Position numbers and translations under genes: made by a program | Notes under the pieces: model-generated | What the model was told of the DNA's origin: nothing | Databases searched by the model: none | What the model saw: only the letters and a program-made list of their open reading frames with translations | Part shown: positions 56,225 to 64,000 of the stretch, one piece after another | Layout of the letters: the number at the start of each line of letters is the position of its first letter | Numbering within the stretch: position 1 is the stretch's first letter | Source of the DNA: Ensifer adhaerens | Lineage (GTDB): Bacteria > Pseudomonadota > Alphaproteobacteria > Rhizobiales > Rhizobiaceae | Assembly: GCF_000697965.2 (NCBI RefSeq) | Contig: NZ_CP015880.1 | Coordinates: 3,750,001 to 3,814,000, forward strand | Direction: 5' to 3' | Length of the DNA: 64,000 nt

Positions 56225-57228
56225 TGGATGCGACGCTCGCCTTTCCGTTGCTCGTCGGGCTGATCGGCATCGCGCTGTTCTTCGACTTCCTGAACGGTCT
56301 GCACGACGCCGCCAACTCGATCGCGACGATCGTCTCGACACGGGTGCTGAGACCGCAGTACGCGGTCATGTGGGCGGCCTTTTTCAACTTCATCGCCTTC
56401 CTGTTCTTCGGCCTGCACGTGGCCGAGACGCTGGGCAAGGGCATCATCGATCCCGGCATCGTCACGCCGCTGGTGATCTTCTCGGCGCTGATCGGCGCAA
56501 TCGTCTGGAACATCGTCACCTGGCTCTTCGGCATCCCGTCGAGTTCGTCGCACGCGCTGATCGGCGGCCTCGTCGGTGCCGGTCTTGCGAGCACCGGTTT
56601 CAGTTCGATCGTCTGGACCGGCCTCCTGAAGACCGTCGGCGCGATCTTCATGTCGCCGGCGATCGGCTTTTTCCTGGCGCTCATGCTGGTGCTGATCGTT
56701 TCCTGGATCTTCGTGCGCCAGACGCCCTTTGCCGTCGACCGCACCTTCCGCGTCATGCAGTTCGTCTCGGCCTCGCTCTATTCGCTCGGCCATGGCGGCA
56801 ACGACGCGCAGAAGACCATGGGCATCATCGCGGTGCTGCTCTACTCGCAAGGCTATCTCGGCTCGGAGTTCTATGTGCCGTTCTGGGTGGTGATCACCTG
56901 CCAGGCGGCGATCGCGCTCGGCACGCTGTTCGGCGGTTGGCGCATCGTCCACACCATGGGCTCGAAGATTACCAGGCTCAATCCGATGCAGGGCTTCTGC
57001 GCCGAGACCGGCGGAGCGATCACGCTTTTTGCCGCCACCTGGCTCGGCATCCCGGTCTCGACGACGCACACCATCACCGGAGCGATCATCGGCGTTGGTG
57101 CTGCGCGTCGCGTTTCGGCCGTGCGCTGGGGGCTTGCCGGCAATATCGTCATTGCCTGGTTCATCACCATGCCCGCCGCAGCGGCGATTTCGGCGCTCGC
57201 CTACTTCACCATCGATCTGCTGTTCTGA
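56224..57228 (+). CDS. pit: Low-affinity inorganic phosphate transporter Pit
   Basis: 334-residue membrane carrier of the PHO4 family taking up metal-phosphate by proton symport. It has the two repeat signatures FLNGLHDAANSIATIVSTRVL (about 21-41) and GHGGNDAQKTMGIIAVLL, and about ten hydrophobic segments. It is shorter than E. coli PitA, the standard rhizobial form. It is coupled to orfA by a one-base overlap and shares its Pho box. Confidence 0.95.
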   Translation: MDATLAFPLLVGLIGIALFFDFLNGLHDAANSIATIVSTRVLRPQYAVMWAAFFNFIAFLFFGLHVAETLGKGIIDPGIVTPLVIFSALIGAIVWNIVTWLFGIPSSSSHALIGGLVGAGLASTGFSSIVWTGLLKTVGAIFMSPAIGFFLALMLVLIVSWIFVRQTPFAVDRTFRVMQFVSASLYSLGHGGNDAQKTMGIIAVLLYSQGYLGSEFYVPFWVVITCQAAIALGTLFGGWRIVHTMGSKITRLNPMQGFCAETGGAITLFAATWLGIPVSTTHTITGAIIGVGAARRVSAVRWGLAGNIVIAWFITMPAAAAISALAYFTIDLLF

Positions 57229-57244
57229 TCGATCTGGAAATCGT

Positions 57245-57269
57245 CTCCCGCCTGCTTACGAGGCGGGAG
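57245..57269 (+). terminator. GC-rich hairpin between pit and the convergent beta-lactamase-like gene
   Basis: Perfect 9-bp stem CTCCCGCCT/AGGCGGGAG around GCTTACG, 17 bases after the pit stop and 7 before the end of the convergent gene. No T run follows, so the terminator call is tentative. Confidence 0.45.
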
Positions 57270-57276
57270 GCGCCCG

Positions 57277-58665
57277 TCATTTCGAGACCCGAGGCGCAGG
57301 GCTGCTCTGCCCACCCTGGTGCAAGGTCAGGCTTTCGGCTCGGTCGCCTTTGAGCGTGAAGCTGATCTGGGCATCGATGAGCTTCGTAAAGAAGCGGTGC
57401 TCGGCCTCCGGAAGGATTTCGAGCCGGTCCTGCCCGGTCGCCTGGGCAAACAGGCTATCGCCATCCTGAAAGATCGTGAGTTCGAAGTCGGGCGCCAGCC
57501 TGTAGGTGCCGACATAGACATCATAGCGCGCCGGGTCGATCACTATGGCCGTACGCTCGACGATCGGCGGCGCAAGCGGCGCGTTGCGATTGAGCAGATG
57601 GCGGCCGATGTCGTCGACGCCGACCTCGGTCGACGCGTTGGAGAGAGCGACGACGCCGACACCCGTCGACGGACGGTAGCCGACGAAGGATCTATAGCCG
57701 CCGGTTCCCCCATTGTGCCAGATGAACTGCTCGTCGCCCTTGCCAGAGACGACCCAGCCGAGCGCCTGCTGGTCGCGATCGCCGTTGCCGAGCGGTTGTC
57801 GGGTCGACAGCAGCGCGCTGAAGGCGGGAGCGAGCGGCGATGCCGTCTTTCCCATGGCCGCCTCAAGGAAAAGCAGGAGATCGTCCACGGTCGAGCGCAG
57901 GGCGCCTGCACCCTGCAGCGCGTCGAGATCCCAATCGCTCACCGGCTCCATGGCCGCATCGTGGCCCGTTGCCCGGCGTTCCGCCCAATCGGGCTGCTGC
58001 GTGATCGCCGTGTCCTTCATGCCGAGGGGAACGGCGATACGGCTGATGACGAGGTCTTCATAGGAGACCCCGGCCTTCAAGGCGATCGCGTGGCCGAGAA
58101 GCCCGGCGCCGAGATTGGAGTATTCATGCTCGACGCCGGGGCGGCGCTGCGGCTTGTGACTGGAGAGGAAAGCATAGAGCTTCGCCGCGTCGTAGCCGGC
58201 ATAGGGATTGCTCATGTCGGCCGGCACCAGATTGCTGGGCAATCGCGGCAGGCCGGACATGTGCGTTGCGAGGTCGCCGAGCGTGATCGGCGTCTGCTTG
58301 TTCTCGGGCATGATCACGCTCTCGGGAAGAAGCGTGGCGACGGGTGTGCTGAGGCTGAGTGTGCCTTTCTCCATCGCATCGGCCAGCAGCAGCGCGGTAA
58401 AGACCTTGGTGACCGAGCCGATCTCGAACACGGTCTGCCCGTCGACGGGGCGCGGGTCACCTTTGGCCGGATGGCCGTGGGCGATGATGCGCCGGCCATT
58501 GGCATCGATGATACCGACGACGATGCCGATCGACTGCTGCTGCTTGTCGATCCGGTCGGCCAGGATCTCCTGAATTTCTGCGTCGGTGGGAGCGGGAAGC
58601 GGACTTGCGTGAGCGTTGGTGCCAAGCGCCATGAGGACGATCCAGTTCAGAAAGCGGTTCCGCAT
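57277..58665 (-). CDS. Class C beta-lactamase-like serine hydrolase
   Basis: 462 residues: signal peptide (about 1-20, ending AHA), then the beta-lactamase/transpeptidase fold with SVTK (nucleophile Ser84, Lys87), YSN (182-184), and HNG (317-319) where true AmpC enzymes have KTG. A C-terminal domain of about 85 residues (from TAIVIDPARYDVYVGTYRL) is added. The HNG triad is common in esterases and DD-peptidase-like members, so beta-lactam hydrolysis is not assured. Periplasmic. Confidence 0.87.
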   Translation of the reverse strand: MRNRFLNWIVLMALGTNAHASPLPAPTDAEIQEILADRIDKQQQSIGIVVGIIDANGRRIIAHGHPAKGDPRPVDGQTVFEIGSVTKVFTALLLADAMEKGTLSLSTPVATLLPESVIMPENKQTPITLGDLATHMSGLPRLPSNLVPADMSNPYAGYDAAKLYAFLSSHKPQRRPGVEHEYSNLGAGLLGHAIALKAGVSYEDLVISRIAVPLGMKDTAITQQPDWAERRATGHDAAMEPVSDWDLDALQGAGALRSTVDDLLLFLEAAMGKTASPLAPAFSALLSTRQPLGNGDRDQQALGWVVSGKGDEQFIWHNGGTGGYRSFVGYRPSTGVGVVALSNASTEVGVDDIGRHLLNRNAPLAPPIVERTAIVIDPARYDVYVGTYRLAPDFELTIFQDGDSLFAQATGQDRLEILPEAEHRFFTKLIDAQISFTLKGDRAESLTLHQGGQSSPAPRVSK

Positions 58666-58805
58666 GAAAGATAGGAATCCAATTTTCGGTTGTCAGGGGA
58701 TGCGCTGATGATGCCAGCCGGTTTCGGTCAAGCCTTGGTCAAGACTTGATCGGCGATCGGCGCGATACCGTCGCCCGCAACGATTGTGCCGGGATTGCGG
58801 AGCCG

Positions 58806-59705
58806 TCACGGATCCCAATAGGGCGGATCGCCGAAGGCTTCCTTCAGGTGCTGGGCGATGGCTCTGAGCTTGGTGGAGGCGCGCCGGCCCTCTGGATGCG
58901 CCATGTAGATGAACTCCGGCTCCGGGCTGAGCCCGACGTCGATCTCGTTCAGTTGCCCCTCGCGCACGGCCGGACCGGCGATGAAGGCGGGCAACAGCGC
59001 GATGCCGAGCCCGGCGACGGCGGCATCGTGCAACATGTCGCCATTGTTCATGCCAAGCGCCAGGCGCGCCCGTACGACTGTCGCACCGCCAGGTCCTTCG
59101 AAGCGCCAGTCGGCAGCACCCCGGTTGGTGTAGAAGATGCCGCGATGGCCCTCGAGTTCGGCGAGCGACGCGGGCGTGCCGTGCCGGTCGAGATAGTCGG
59201 GCGCGGCGACCAGCAGGCGCCGGCTTCTCGCAAGTTTCCACACGACCAGCCGCGAGTCGGCGATCGCGCCATGGCGCACGATCGCGTCGTAGCCTTCGGA
59301 GGCGGCATCGACCCGTCGGTCGTCGAGGTCAAGCGTCAGCTCGATCTCCGGGTGTTGGGCCAGGAACGGATAGAGCGCCGGGCCGAGATGCCTTCGGCCG
59401 AAGCTGACGGGGGCCGCGATCCGAAGCGGTCCCGTCAGCAGCCCGCGGCGTTCGGCAAGATCGCTGGCGGCCGCCTGCACTTCGCTGACAATCCGGATGG
59501 CGCGCTCGCGAAACGCGATGCCATCCTCGGTGAGCGTCAGCTTGCGTGTGGTGCGGTGGAGAAGCGTGGCGTTGAGCCCGCGCTCCAGTTCTGCCACTCT
59601 TTCGCTGACGACGGATTTCGACAGCCGCAGGCGACGTGCCGCCTCGCTGATCGAGCCGGCTTCGGCCACGGCGACAAAGGCAGCTATTCCTTCGATCTTC
59701 ATCAT
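58806..59705 (-). CDS. LysR family transcriptional regulator
   Basis: 299 residues: N-terminal HTH (about 3-62; IAAFVAVAEAGSISEAARRLRLSKSVVSERVAELE) and a LysR substrate-binding domain (about 88-290) of the CrgA/DsdC-like type. It is divergent from the SDR gene at 59839, a usual LysR arrangement, so it probably controls that gene. Between them, TTCGG-N5-CCGAA at 59708-59722 is a candidate site. The 140 bases downstream toward 58665 hold nothing recognisable. Confidence 0.92.
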   Translation of the reverse strand: MMKIEGIAAFVAVAEAGSISEAARRLRLSKSVVSERVAELERGLNATLLHRTTRKLTLTEDGIAFRERAIRIVSEVQAAASDLAERRGLLTGPLRIAAPVSFGRRHLGPALYPFLAQHPEIELTLDLDDRRVDAASEGYDAIVRHGAIADSRLVVWKLARSRRLLVAAPDYLDRHGTPASLAELEGHRGIFYTNRGAADWRFEGPGGATVVRARLALGMNNGDMLHDAAVAGLGIALLPAFIAGPAVREGQLNEIDVGLSPEPEFIYMAHPEGRRASTKLRAIAQHLKEAFGDPPYWDP

Positions 59706-59707
59706 CG

Positions 59708-59756
59708 TTCGGCTTTTCCGAATTCGAGTTCCACGATTGGGAGACTAATCCGAACG
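59708..59756. promoter_or_regulatory. Candidate LysR operator between LysR and SDR genes
   Basis: TTCGG-N5-CCGAA (59708-59722) lies two bases from the LysR start, and a further inverted CGTTCGG (59706-59712)/CCGAACG (59750-59756) pair spans most of the gap. The elements are short, so this rests on position as much as on sequence. Confidence 0.4.
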
Positions 59757-59838
59757 ACCGTTTTCCGCCATATCTGTGGGCATCGAAGGACGGCCAATTG
59801 AACCGGCCTCCTTCTCAACCCAGCAAGAGGATTTCATC

Positions 59839-60588
59839 ATGTCACGTTTGGAGAACAAGACGGCACTCATCACCGGCGGCACCAGCGGCATCGGTCTCGA
59901 AACCGCCCGCCAGTTCATTGCCGAAGGCGCACGCGTTGCCGTCACCGGCACCAATCCGAAGAACATCGCCGAAGCCCGATCCGTCCTTGGCGAGGCTGCG
60001 CTCATCATCGAGGCCGATGCCGGCAATGTCGCCGGCCAGGCGGCCGTTGCCGAAAAGATCCGTGCCGCCTTCGGCACGCTCGACATCCTGTTCATCAATG
60101 CCGGCATCGCCAAGCTGCAGCCGATCGAAGAGTGGGACGAGGCGAGCTTCGACCGGTCGATCGCCATCAACGTCAAGGGCCCGTACTTCCTGATCCAGGC
60201 ACTGCTGCCCGTGTTCTCCAAGCGCGCCTCGGTCGTGCTCAACACCTCGATCAACGCCCATATCGGCATGCCGACCTCCAGCGTCTATGCGTTGACCAAG
60301 GCGGGCCTGCTGTCGCTGGCCCGCACGCTCTCCGGCGAACTCATCGGCCGCGGCATCCGGGTCAATGCCGTCAGCCCCGGCCCAATCCGCACGCCGCTCC
60401 ATGACGGCCACGCCCCGACGCCCGAACAAAACAAGCAAGTGGTCGATGCGATCGCCGCGCAGATCCCGCTTGGCCGTTTCGGCGATGCGAGCGAGATCGC
60501 CAAGGCCGTGGTCTTCCTCGCTTCGGACGAAGCCACCTTTACCGTCGGTGCCGAACTGATCGTCGATGGCGGCATGGCGACGCTTTAG
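59839..60588 (+). CDS. Short-chain dehydrogenase/reductase
   Basis: 249 residues, classical SDR: cofactor motif GGTSGIG (about 13-19), NAG in FINAGIA, catalytic Ser in NTSINAH, YALTK with Tyr and Lys, and NAVSPGPIRTP. TGTNPKN after the second strand suggests NADP. The substrate is unknown. ATG 59839 has AAGAGG 8-9 bases upstream. Likely controlled by the divergent LysR. Confidence 0.9.
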   Translation: MSRLENKTALITGGTSGIGLETARQFIAEGARVAVTGTNPKNIAEARSVLGEAALIIEADAGNVAGQAAVAEKIRAAFGTLDILFINAGIAKLQPIEEWDEASFDRSIAINVKGPYFLIQALLPVFSKRASVVLNTSINAHIGMPTSSVYALTKAGLLSLARTLSGELIGRGIRVNAVSPGPIRTPLHDGHAPTPEQNKQVVDAIAAQIPLGRFGDASEIAKAVVFLASDEATFTVGAELIVDGGMATL

Positions 60589-60626
60589 GACGGCACCGAT
60601 AAGGAGCTCGAAACCTGATCACCCAA

Positions 60627-60655
60627 GCGCCGCGGGTCCGACCGACCCGCGGCGC
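60627..60655 (+). terminator. Strong GC hairpin after the SDR gene
   Basis: Perfect 12-bp stem GCGCCGCGGGTC/GACCCGCGGCGC around CGACC, 38 bases after the SDR stop. It is followed by TGTCGTGTTCC, not a real T run, so termination would be weak or need Rho. Confidence 0.5.
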
Positions 60656-60688
60656 TGTCGTGTTCCCGCCTCTGCCTATCGCCTGCCG

Positions 60689-60717
60689 TTGGCATCGGCG
60701 GCGGAGAAGAGTATATT
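60689..60717 (+). promoter_or_regulatory. Sigma-70-like promoter for the DUF1326-DUF2182 pair
   Basis: TTGGCA (60689-60694), a 17-base spacer, and TATATT (60712-60717): near-consensus for the housekeeping sigma. It lies 75 bases before the ATG at 60792, which has AGGAGG immediately upstream (60781-60786). Confidence 0.65.
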
Positions 60718-60791
60718 TTTCCGTTCTAATAAAAGGCATCCGTTTGCGGGGAACCGCGAGACGAACACCGATCAGATCTCAGGAGGAGACG

Positions 60792-61427
60792 ATGACGAGT
60801 GTCAGATGGATGATGAAGGGGCGTGAGTTCATTCATTGCAATTGCGCCTATGGCTGCCCCTGCCAGTTCAACGCTCTGCCGACCCAAGGCCATTGCAGCG
60901 CTGTCGGCGCCTTCGAGATCGAGGAAGGCTATCACGGCGACACGCGGCTCGATGGGCTTCGCGGCGGCCTGATCGCCGCGTGGCCGGGCGCGATCCATGA
61001 GGGCAGGGGGCAGGTGGTGCCGATCGTCGACAGCCGCGCATCGGACGAACAGCGCGGCGCGCTGCTGCGCATTATGAGTGGCGAGGATACGGAACCCGGC
61101 GCGACCTTCTTCCAGGTCTTCGCAACCACCTTCGAAACCATGCACGATCCGGTCTTTGCCGAGATCGATTTCGAGGTTGATGTTGGCGCCCGAACGGCGC
61201 GGCTGAACGTGCCGGGCTGGATCGCCGCACGCGGCGAGCCGATCCTCAATCCCGTGACCGGCGCCGCCCATCAGGCGCGCATCAATCTCCCCCATGGCTT
61301 CGAATACGACATTTGCGAAGTCGGGCGCGGATGGGCCGATACGAAAGGGCCGCTGACTTTGGCGCTTGCGGATTCGCATGCCCATTTCGCCCGGATGCAT
61401 TTGACCGAAAGCGGCGTGATCCACTGA
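60792..61427 (+). CDS. DUF1326 family protein, Cys-rich N-terminus
   Basis: 211 residues of DUF1326. The N-terminus has HCNCAYGCPCQF with Cys16, Cys18, Cys22 and Cys24, plus Cys35 and several His, a possible metal or redox site. The remainder forms conserved strands with DGLRGGLIAAWPGAIHEGRG. No signal peptide or membrane segment is seen. The function is unknown. It is followed 5 bases later by a DUF2182 membrane protein; the two families are often neighbours, so they probably work together. Confidence 0.85.
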   Translation: MTSVRWMMKGREFIHCNCAYGCPCQFNALPTQGHCSAVGAFEIEEGYHGDTRLDGLRGGLIAAWPGAIHEGRGQVVPIVDSRASDEQRGALLRIMSGEDTEPGATFFQVFATTFETMHDPVFAEIDFEVDVGARTARLNVPGWIAARGEPILNPVTGAAHQARINLPHGFEYDICEVGRGWADTKGPLTLALADSHAHFARMHLTESGVIH

Positions 61428-61432
61428 CGCCG

Positions 61433-62326
61433 ATGGGAGACACGGCGCTCGAAACCCTGCTTAGACGTGACCGCGTCATCGTCGTGGCGGCGCTGGTCAC
61501 CCTGACGGCGATCAGCTGGCTCTACATCCTGTGGCTGGCGTCGGCCATGGACATGGCTCGTCCCCCGGCTCCTTCAGCCAGCATGGATATGGGCTCCGGC
61601 ATGGACATGGATATGCCCATGGACATGCCGGCGGACAAGCCCATGACCATGGGGGCACAGCAGGGCGCCATGGCATCGATGGCGGGCGCGGTTGCCGCTC
61701 CCTGGTCCGCCACGACCTTCGCCTATGCCCTCGTCATGTGGGCCGTAATGATGGTCGGCATGATGGTGCCGTCGGCGACGCCGATGATCCTGCTCTATGC
61801 CCGTGTCGGCCGCAAGGCCGCCCAACAGGGCAAGCCCTTTGCCGCCACCGGTTTCTTTGCCGCCGGCTATCTGTCGGCCTGGATCCTGTTCGCGCTCGTC
61901 GCCGTTCTCGGGCAATGGCTGCTCGATCGCGCCCTGTTGCTCACGCCGGCGCTTGCAAGCGCCAGTGCGGTCCTCAGCGGCATCGTGCTGATTGCTGTCG
62001 GCCTGTTCCAGTTCACGCCGCTCAAGGATCGCTGTCTCAGCCAATGCCAGGCGCCGCTGCTTTTCATCCAGTCCCACGGCGGCTTTCGTCGGGAAGCGGG
62101 CGGTGCCTTCGGCCTCGGTGTGCGGCACGGGCTCTATTGCGTCGGCTGCTGCTGGGCGCTGATGGCGCTGCTGTTCGTCGGCGGGGTGATGAACGTGCTG
62201 TGGATCGCCGCGATCGCCATCTTCGTTCTGGCGGAGAAGGTCGTGCCCGGCGGCAGGATCCTGTCTCGCATCGCTGGGGTAGCGCTCGTTTTGGCCGGGC
62301 TGTGGCAGCTCATGGCCCTGCTCTGA
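61433..62326 (+). CDS. DUF2182 integral membrane protein with Met-rich segment
   Basis: 297 residues: a membrane segment (about 15-36), a periplasm-facing Met/Asp/Pro-rich stretch (39-83, 13 Met, repeated MDM), then about six membrane segments with MWAVMMVGMMVPSATPMILLYA, CLSQCQAP and GLYCVGCCWALM. Met-rich and Cys pairs of this kind bind copper in other proteins, suggesting metal handling, but that is inference. Start ATG 61433 is chosen as the first start after the DUF1326 stop; an in-frame start at 61313 lies inside DUF1326. Confidence 0.85.
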   Translation: MGDTALETLLRRDRVIVVAALVTLTAISWLYILWLASAMDMARPPAPSASMDMGSGMDMDMPMDMPADKPMTMGAQQGAMASMAGAVAAPWSATTFAYALVMWAVMMVGMMVPSATPMILLYARVGRKAAQQGKPFAATGFFAAGYLSAWILFALVAVLGQWLLDRALLLTPALASASAVLSGIVLIAVGLFQFTPLKDRCLSQCQAPLLFIQSHGGFRREAGGAFGLGVRHGLYCVGCCWALMALLFVGGVMNVLWIAAIAIFVLAEKVVPGGRILSRIAGVALVLAGLWQLMALL

Positions 62327-62389
62327 AATAGAAGCGCCGCGCAACCGTTTCCGGCGCGCGGCACTGCAGAAGTCGTCGGGCTTGAAGCC

Positions 62390-63520
62390 TTAGTCGCTCA
62401 GCGTATCGAAGAAATCCTTCATCCGGGCAAAGAAGCCGGTCGATTCCGGATTGTTGTCCTTGGAGGAGATCTCCTCGAATTCCTGCAGCAGTTCGCGCTG
62501 GCGCTTGGTCAGCTTCTGCGGCGTTTCGATCTGGATCTGGATGTAGAGGTCGCCCGATTGCGCCGAGCGCAGCACCGGCATGCCCTTGCCCTTCAAGCGG
62601 AACTGCTTGCCGGCCTGGGTGCCCTCGGGAACCGTGACGCGCGACTTGGTGCCGTCGAGTGTCGTCACGTCGAACTTGCCGCCAAGAGCAGCCGTCGTCA
62701 TCGAGATCGGCACGCTGCAATAGAGATCGGCGCCGTCGCGCTGGTAGAACTCATGCGGCCTGACCGAAAGGAAGATGTAGAGGTCGCCCGACGGTCCGCC
62801 GCGAAGCCCGGCTTCGCCCTCGCCCGAAAGGCGGATGCGCGTGCCGTCCTCGATGCCGGCCGGAATGTTGACCGAGAGGGTGCGCTCTTCGGTGACCCGG
62901 CCCTGGCCGTGGCACTTGCCGCAGGGGTCGGTGATCGTCTGACCGCGCCCGCCGCAGGTGGGGCAGGTGCGTTCGATCGAGAAGAAGCCTTGAGCGGCGC
63001 GCACGCGGCCGGAGCCGTGGCAGGTGCCGCAGGTCTTGGGGCTGGTGCCCGGCTTGGCGCCGGAGCCGGTGCAGACGTCGCAGGTAATCGAGGTCGGAAC
63101 GCGGATCTGCGCCGTTTTGCCGCCGAAGGCTTCCTCGAGCGAGATCTCCATGTTGTAGCGAAGATCGGCGCCGCGCTCGCGGCCGCCCGATGAGCGCCGC
63201 TGGCGCCCGCCGCCCATCATCTCGCCGAAGATGTCTTCGAAGATGTCGGAGAAACCGCCGGCGCCACCGCCGCCGAATCCGTTGCCCATGCCGCCCTGCT
63301 CGAAAGCCGCATGACCGTAGCGGTCATAGGCCGCCCGCTTCTGCGGGTCCTTGAGCATCTCGTAGGCTTCGTTGATTTCCTTGAAGGTCTTCTCCGCTGC
63401 CGCGTCGCCGGGGTTCTTGTCCGGATGATACTTCATCGCGAGCTTGCGGAAGGCGCTCTTCAGCTCCTTTTCGTCGGCGTTCTTGGCAACACCAAGCGTT
63501 TCGTAGAGATCACGTTTCAT
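62390..63520 (-). CDS. dnaJ: Chaperone protein DnaJ
   Basis: 376 residues: J domain (1-70, HPDKNPGD with the HPD motif), Gly/Phe-rich region ([23 protein letters not shown]), four zinc repeats [24 protein letters not shown] and CGKCHGQG, then the C-terminal substrate-binding domain. It delivers substrates to DnaK and stimulates its ATPase. It lies 251 bases after dnaK on the same strand, with a terminator between them, so it depends on read-through or its own promoter. Confidence 0.97.
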   Translation of the reverse strand: MKRDLYETLGVAKNADEKELKSAFRKLAMKYHPDKNPGDAAAEKTFKEINEAYEMLKDPQKRAAYDRYGHAAFEQGGMGNGFGGGGAGGFSDIFEDIFGEMMGGGRQRRSSGGRERGADLRYNMEISLEEAFGGKTAQIRVPTSITCDVCTGSGAKPGTSPKTCGTCHGSGRVRAAQGFFSIERTCPTCGGRGQTITDPCGKCHGQGRVTEERTLSVNIPAGIEDGTRIRLSGEGEAGLRGGPSGDLYIFLSVRPHEFYQRDGADLYCSVPISMTTAALGGKFDVTTLDGTKSRVTVPEGTQAGKQFRLKGKGMPVLRSAQSGDLYIQIQIETPQKLTKRQRELLQEFEEISSKDNNPESTGFFARMKDFFDTLSD

Positions 63521-63723
63521 TCGTAGAAGATTATCCTGTTGGCAAGCCAGCGCGATGGCTCGGCGGCTGCCCGTTTACCTTGCCACCGATTTAGTAAACC
63601 TTGAAGCGCGATACCATAGCCCGAACGGCGGTAGATACGGTTTTTTGTCGGAAAAGGTACGTTTGCGGCAAGTCACAGTGCCGATCGCCGATATTGCAGG
63701 CCCTGACGGGCGAGACCGGCAAC

Positions 63724-63751
63724 AAAAAAGCCCGGGCGAACCCGGGCTTTT
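63724..63751 (-). terminator. Intrinsic terminator after dnaK
   Basis: On the minus strand GCCCGGG/CCCGGGC with loop TTCG, then six T (complement of 63724-63729). It begins about 20 bases after the dnaK stop. It would reduce dnaJ transcription from the dnaK promoter. The other 200 bases up to dnaJ carry no gene. Confidence 0.88.
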
Positions 63752-63771
63752 CCGTCTGTTTGAAGGGCGAC

Positions 63772-64000
63772 TTAGGCCGAACGCTTGCGATCGTCTTCGT
63801 CGTTGACTTCTTCGTAGTCGGCATCGACGACATCGCCGTCACGGGCAGCGTCGGCGGCGGCATCCGCATGAGCGGCTTCCGTCTGCTGCGCTTCGTAGAT
63901 CGCCTGGCCGAGTTTCATGGAAACTTCCATGAGCGTGTTGGTCTTGGCCTTGATGTCTTCGGCGTCCGGCTCGGAGGCTTCGACGGCGGTCTTCAGCGCG
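63772..64000 (-). CDS. dnaK: Chaperone protein DnaK, C-terminal end (N-terminal part outside window)
   Basis: About 76 final residues, read from the window edge to the stop at 63772. The sequence has the helical lid end ([21 protein letters not shown]) followed by an Ala/Asp-rich linker and the conserved acidic tail [14 protein letters not shown], ending KRSA. The acidic tail with the EEV motif is typical of bacterial DnaK. It is the upstream partner of dnaJ. Confidence 0.95.
   Translation of the reverse strand, partial: ALKTAVEASEPDAEDIKAKTNTLMEVSMKLGQAIYEAQQTEAAHADAAADAARDGDVVDADYEEVNDEDDRKRSA

Overview
The window looks like chromosome of an alphaproteobacterium of the Rhizobiaceae, most likely Sinorhizobium/Ensifer. 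The basis is high GC with strong alphaproteobacterial codon use, a 23S-5S-tRNA-fMet rrn tail, a cpa/tad pilus locus, an orfA-pit phosphate operon and dnaK-dnaJ. From memory, the gene order matches the S. meliloti chromosome; no search was run. The content is almost entirely core: no insertion sequence, prophage, CRISPR array or integron was seen.

Layout. 1-2752: 3' part of 23S rRNA, 5S rRNA, a spacer with three short hairpins, and initiator tRNA. 2792-8264: an alpha/beta hydrolase, a YhhN membrane protein overlapping an aldehyde dehydrogenase, and a Zn/Cd/Pb P1B-ATPase behind a MerR-type promoter. 8513-14667: a tightly packed nucleoside uptake and salvage operon (ABC ATPase, two permeases, cytidine deaminase, purine nucleoside phosphorylase, pyrimidine phosphorylase). 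It faces a minus-strand salvage group (phosphopentomutase, adenosine deaminase, uracil phosphoribosyltransferase). Between them these enzymes convert imported nucleosides to bases and pentose phosphates.

18390-30404: a Tad/Flp pilus locus. Two TadE-type pseudopilin genes and a small orphan BON/CpaC-N-like gene lie on the minus strand. Two tandem Flp pilins, prepilin peptidase, cpaBCDEF and tadBC lie on the plus strand, and a TadD-like TPR lipoprotein is convergent at the end. A CtrA-like box precedes the pilins, and terminator-like hairpins divide the plus-strand series into three blocks.

30536-47558: an M17 aminopeptidase, a MarR regulator, an NlpC/P60 hydrolase, a yejABEF peptide importer followed by a GhrA-like reductase, murein endopeptidase MepA, methylglyoxal synthase, glucokinase, an ABC exporter, dapB, gpmA, and an Ada-like repair protein without the Ada N-terminal domain.

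47662-64000: DUF2244, nth, a TetR/VOC divergent pair with paired operators, a PfkB kinase, an SH3 protein, a second hydroxyacid dehydrogenase, a recF-ThiF-GNAT minus operon, orfA-pit with a Pho box, a serine beta-lactamase-like hydrolase, a LysR/SDR divergent pair, a DUF1326-DUF2182 operon with Cys-rich and Met-rich segments, dnaJ, and the C-terminal end of dnaK. No clearly new multi-gene system is visible. The most interesting points are regulatory sites and oddities: an A29:U41 initiator tRNA, a reversed Pho box, four TetR half-sites, a CtrA box, a poly-His-Asp hexanucleotide repeat, and the uncharacterised DUF1326-DUF2182 pair.
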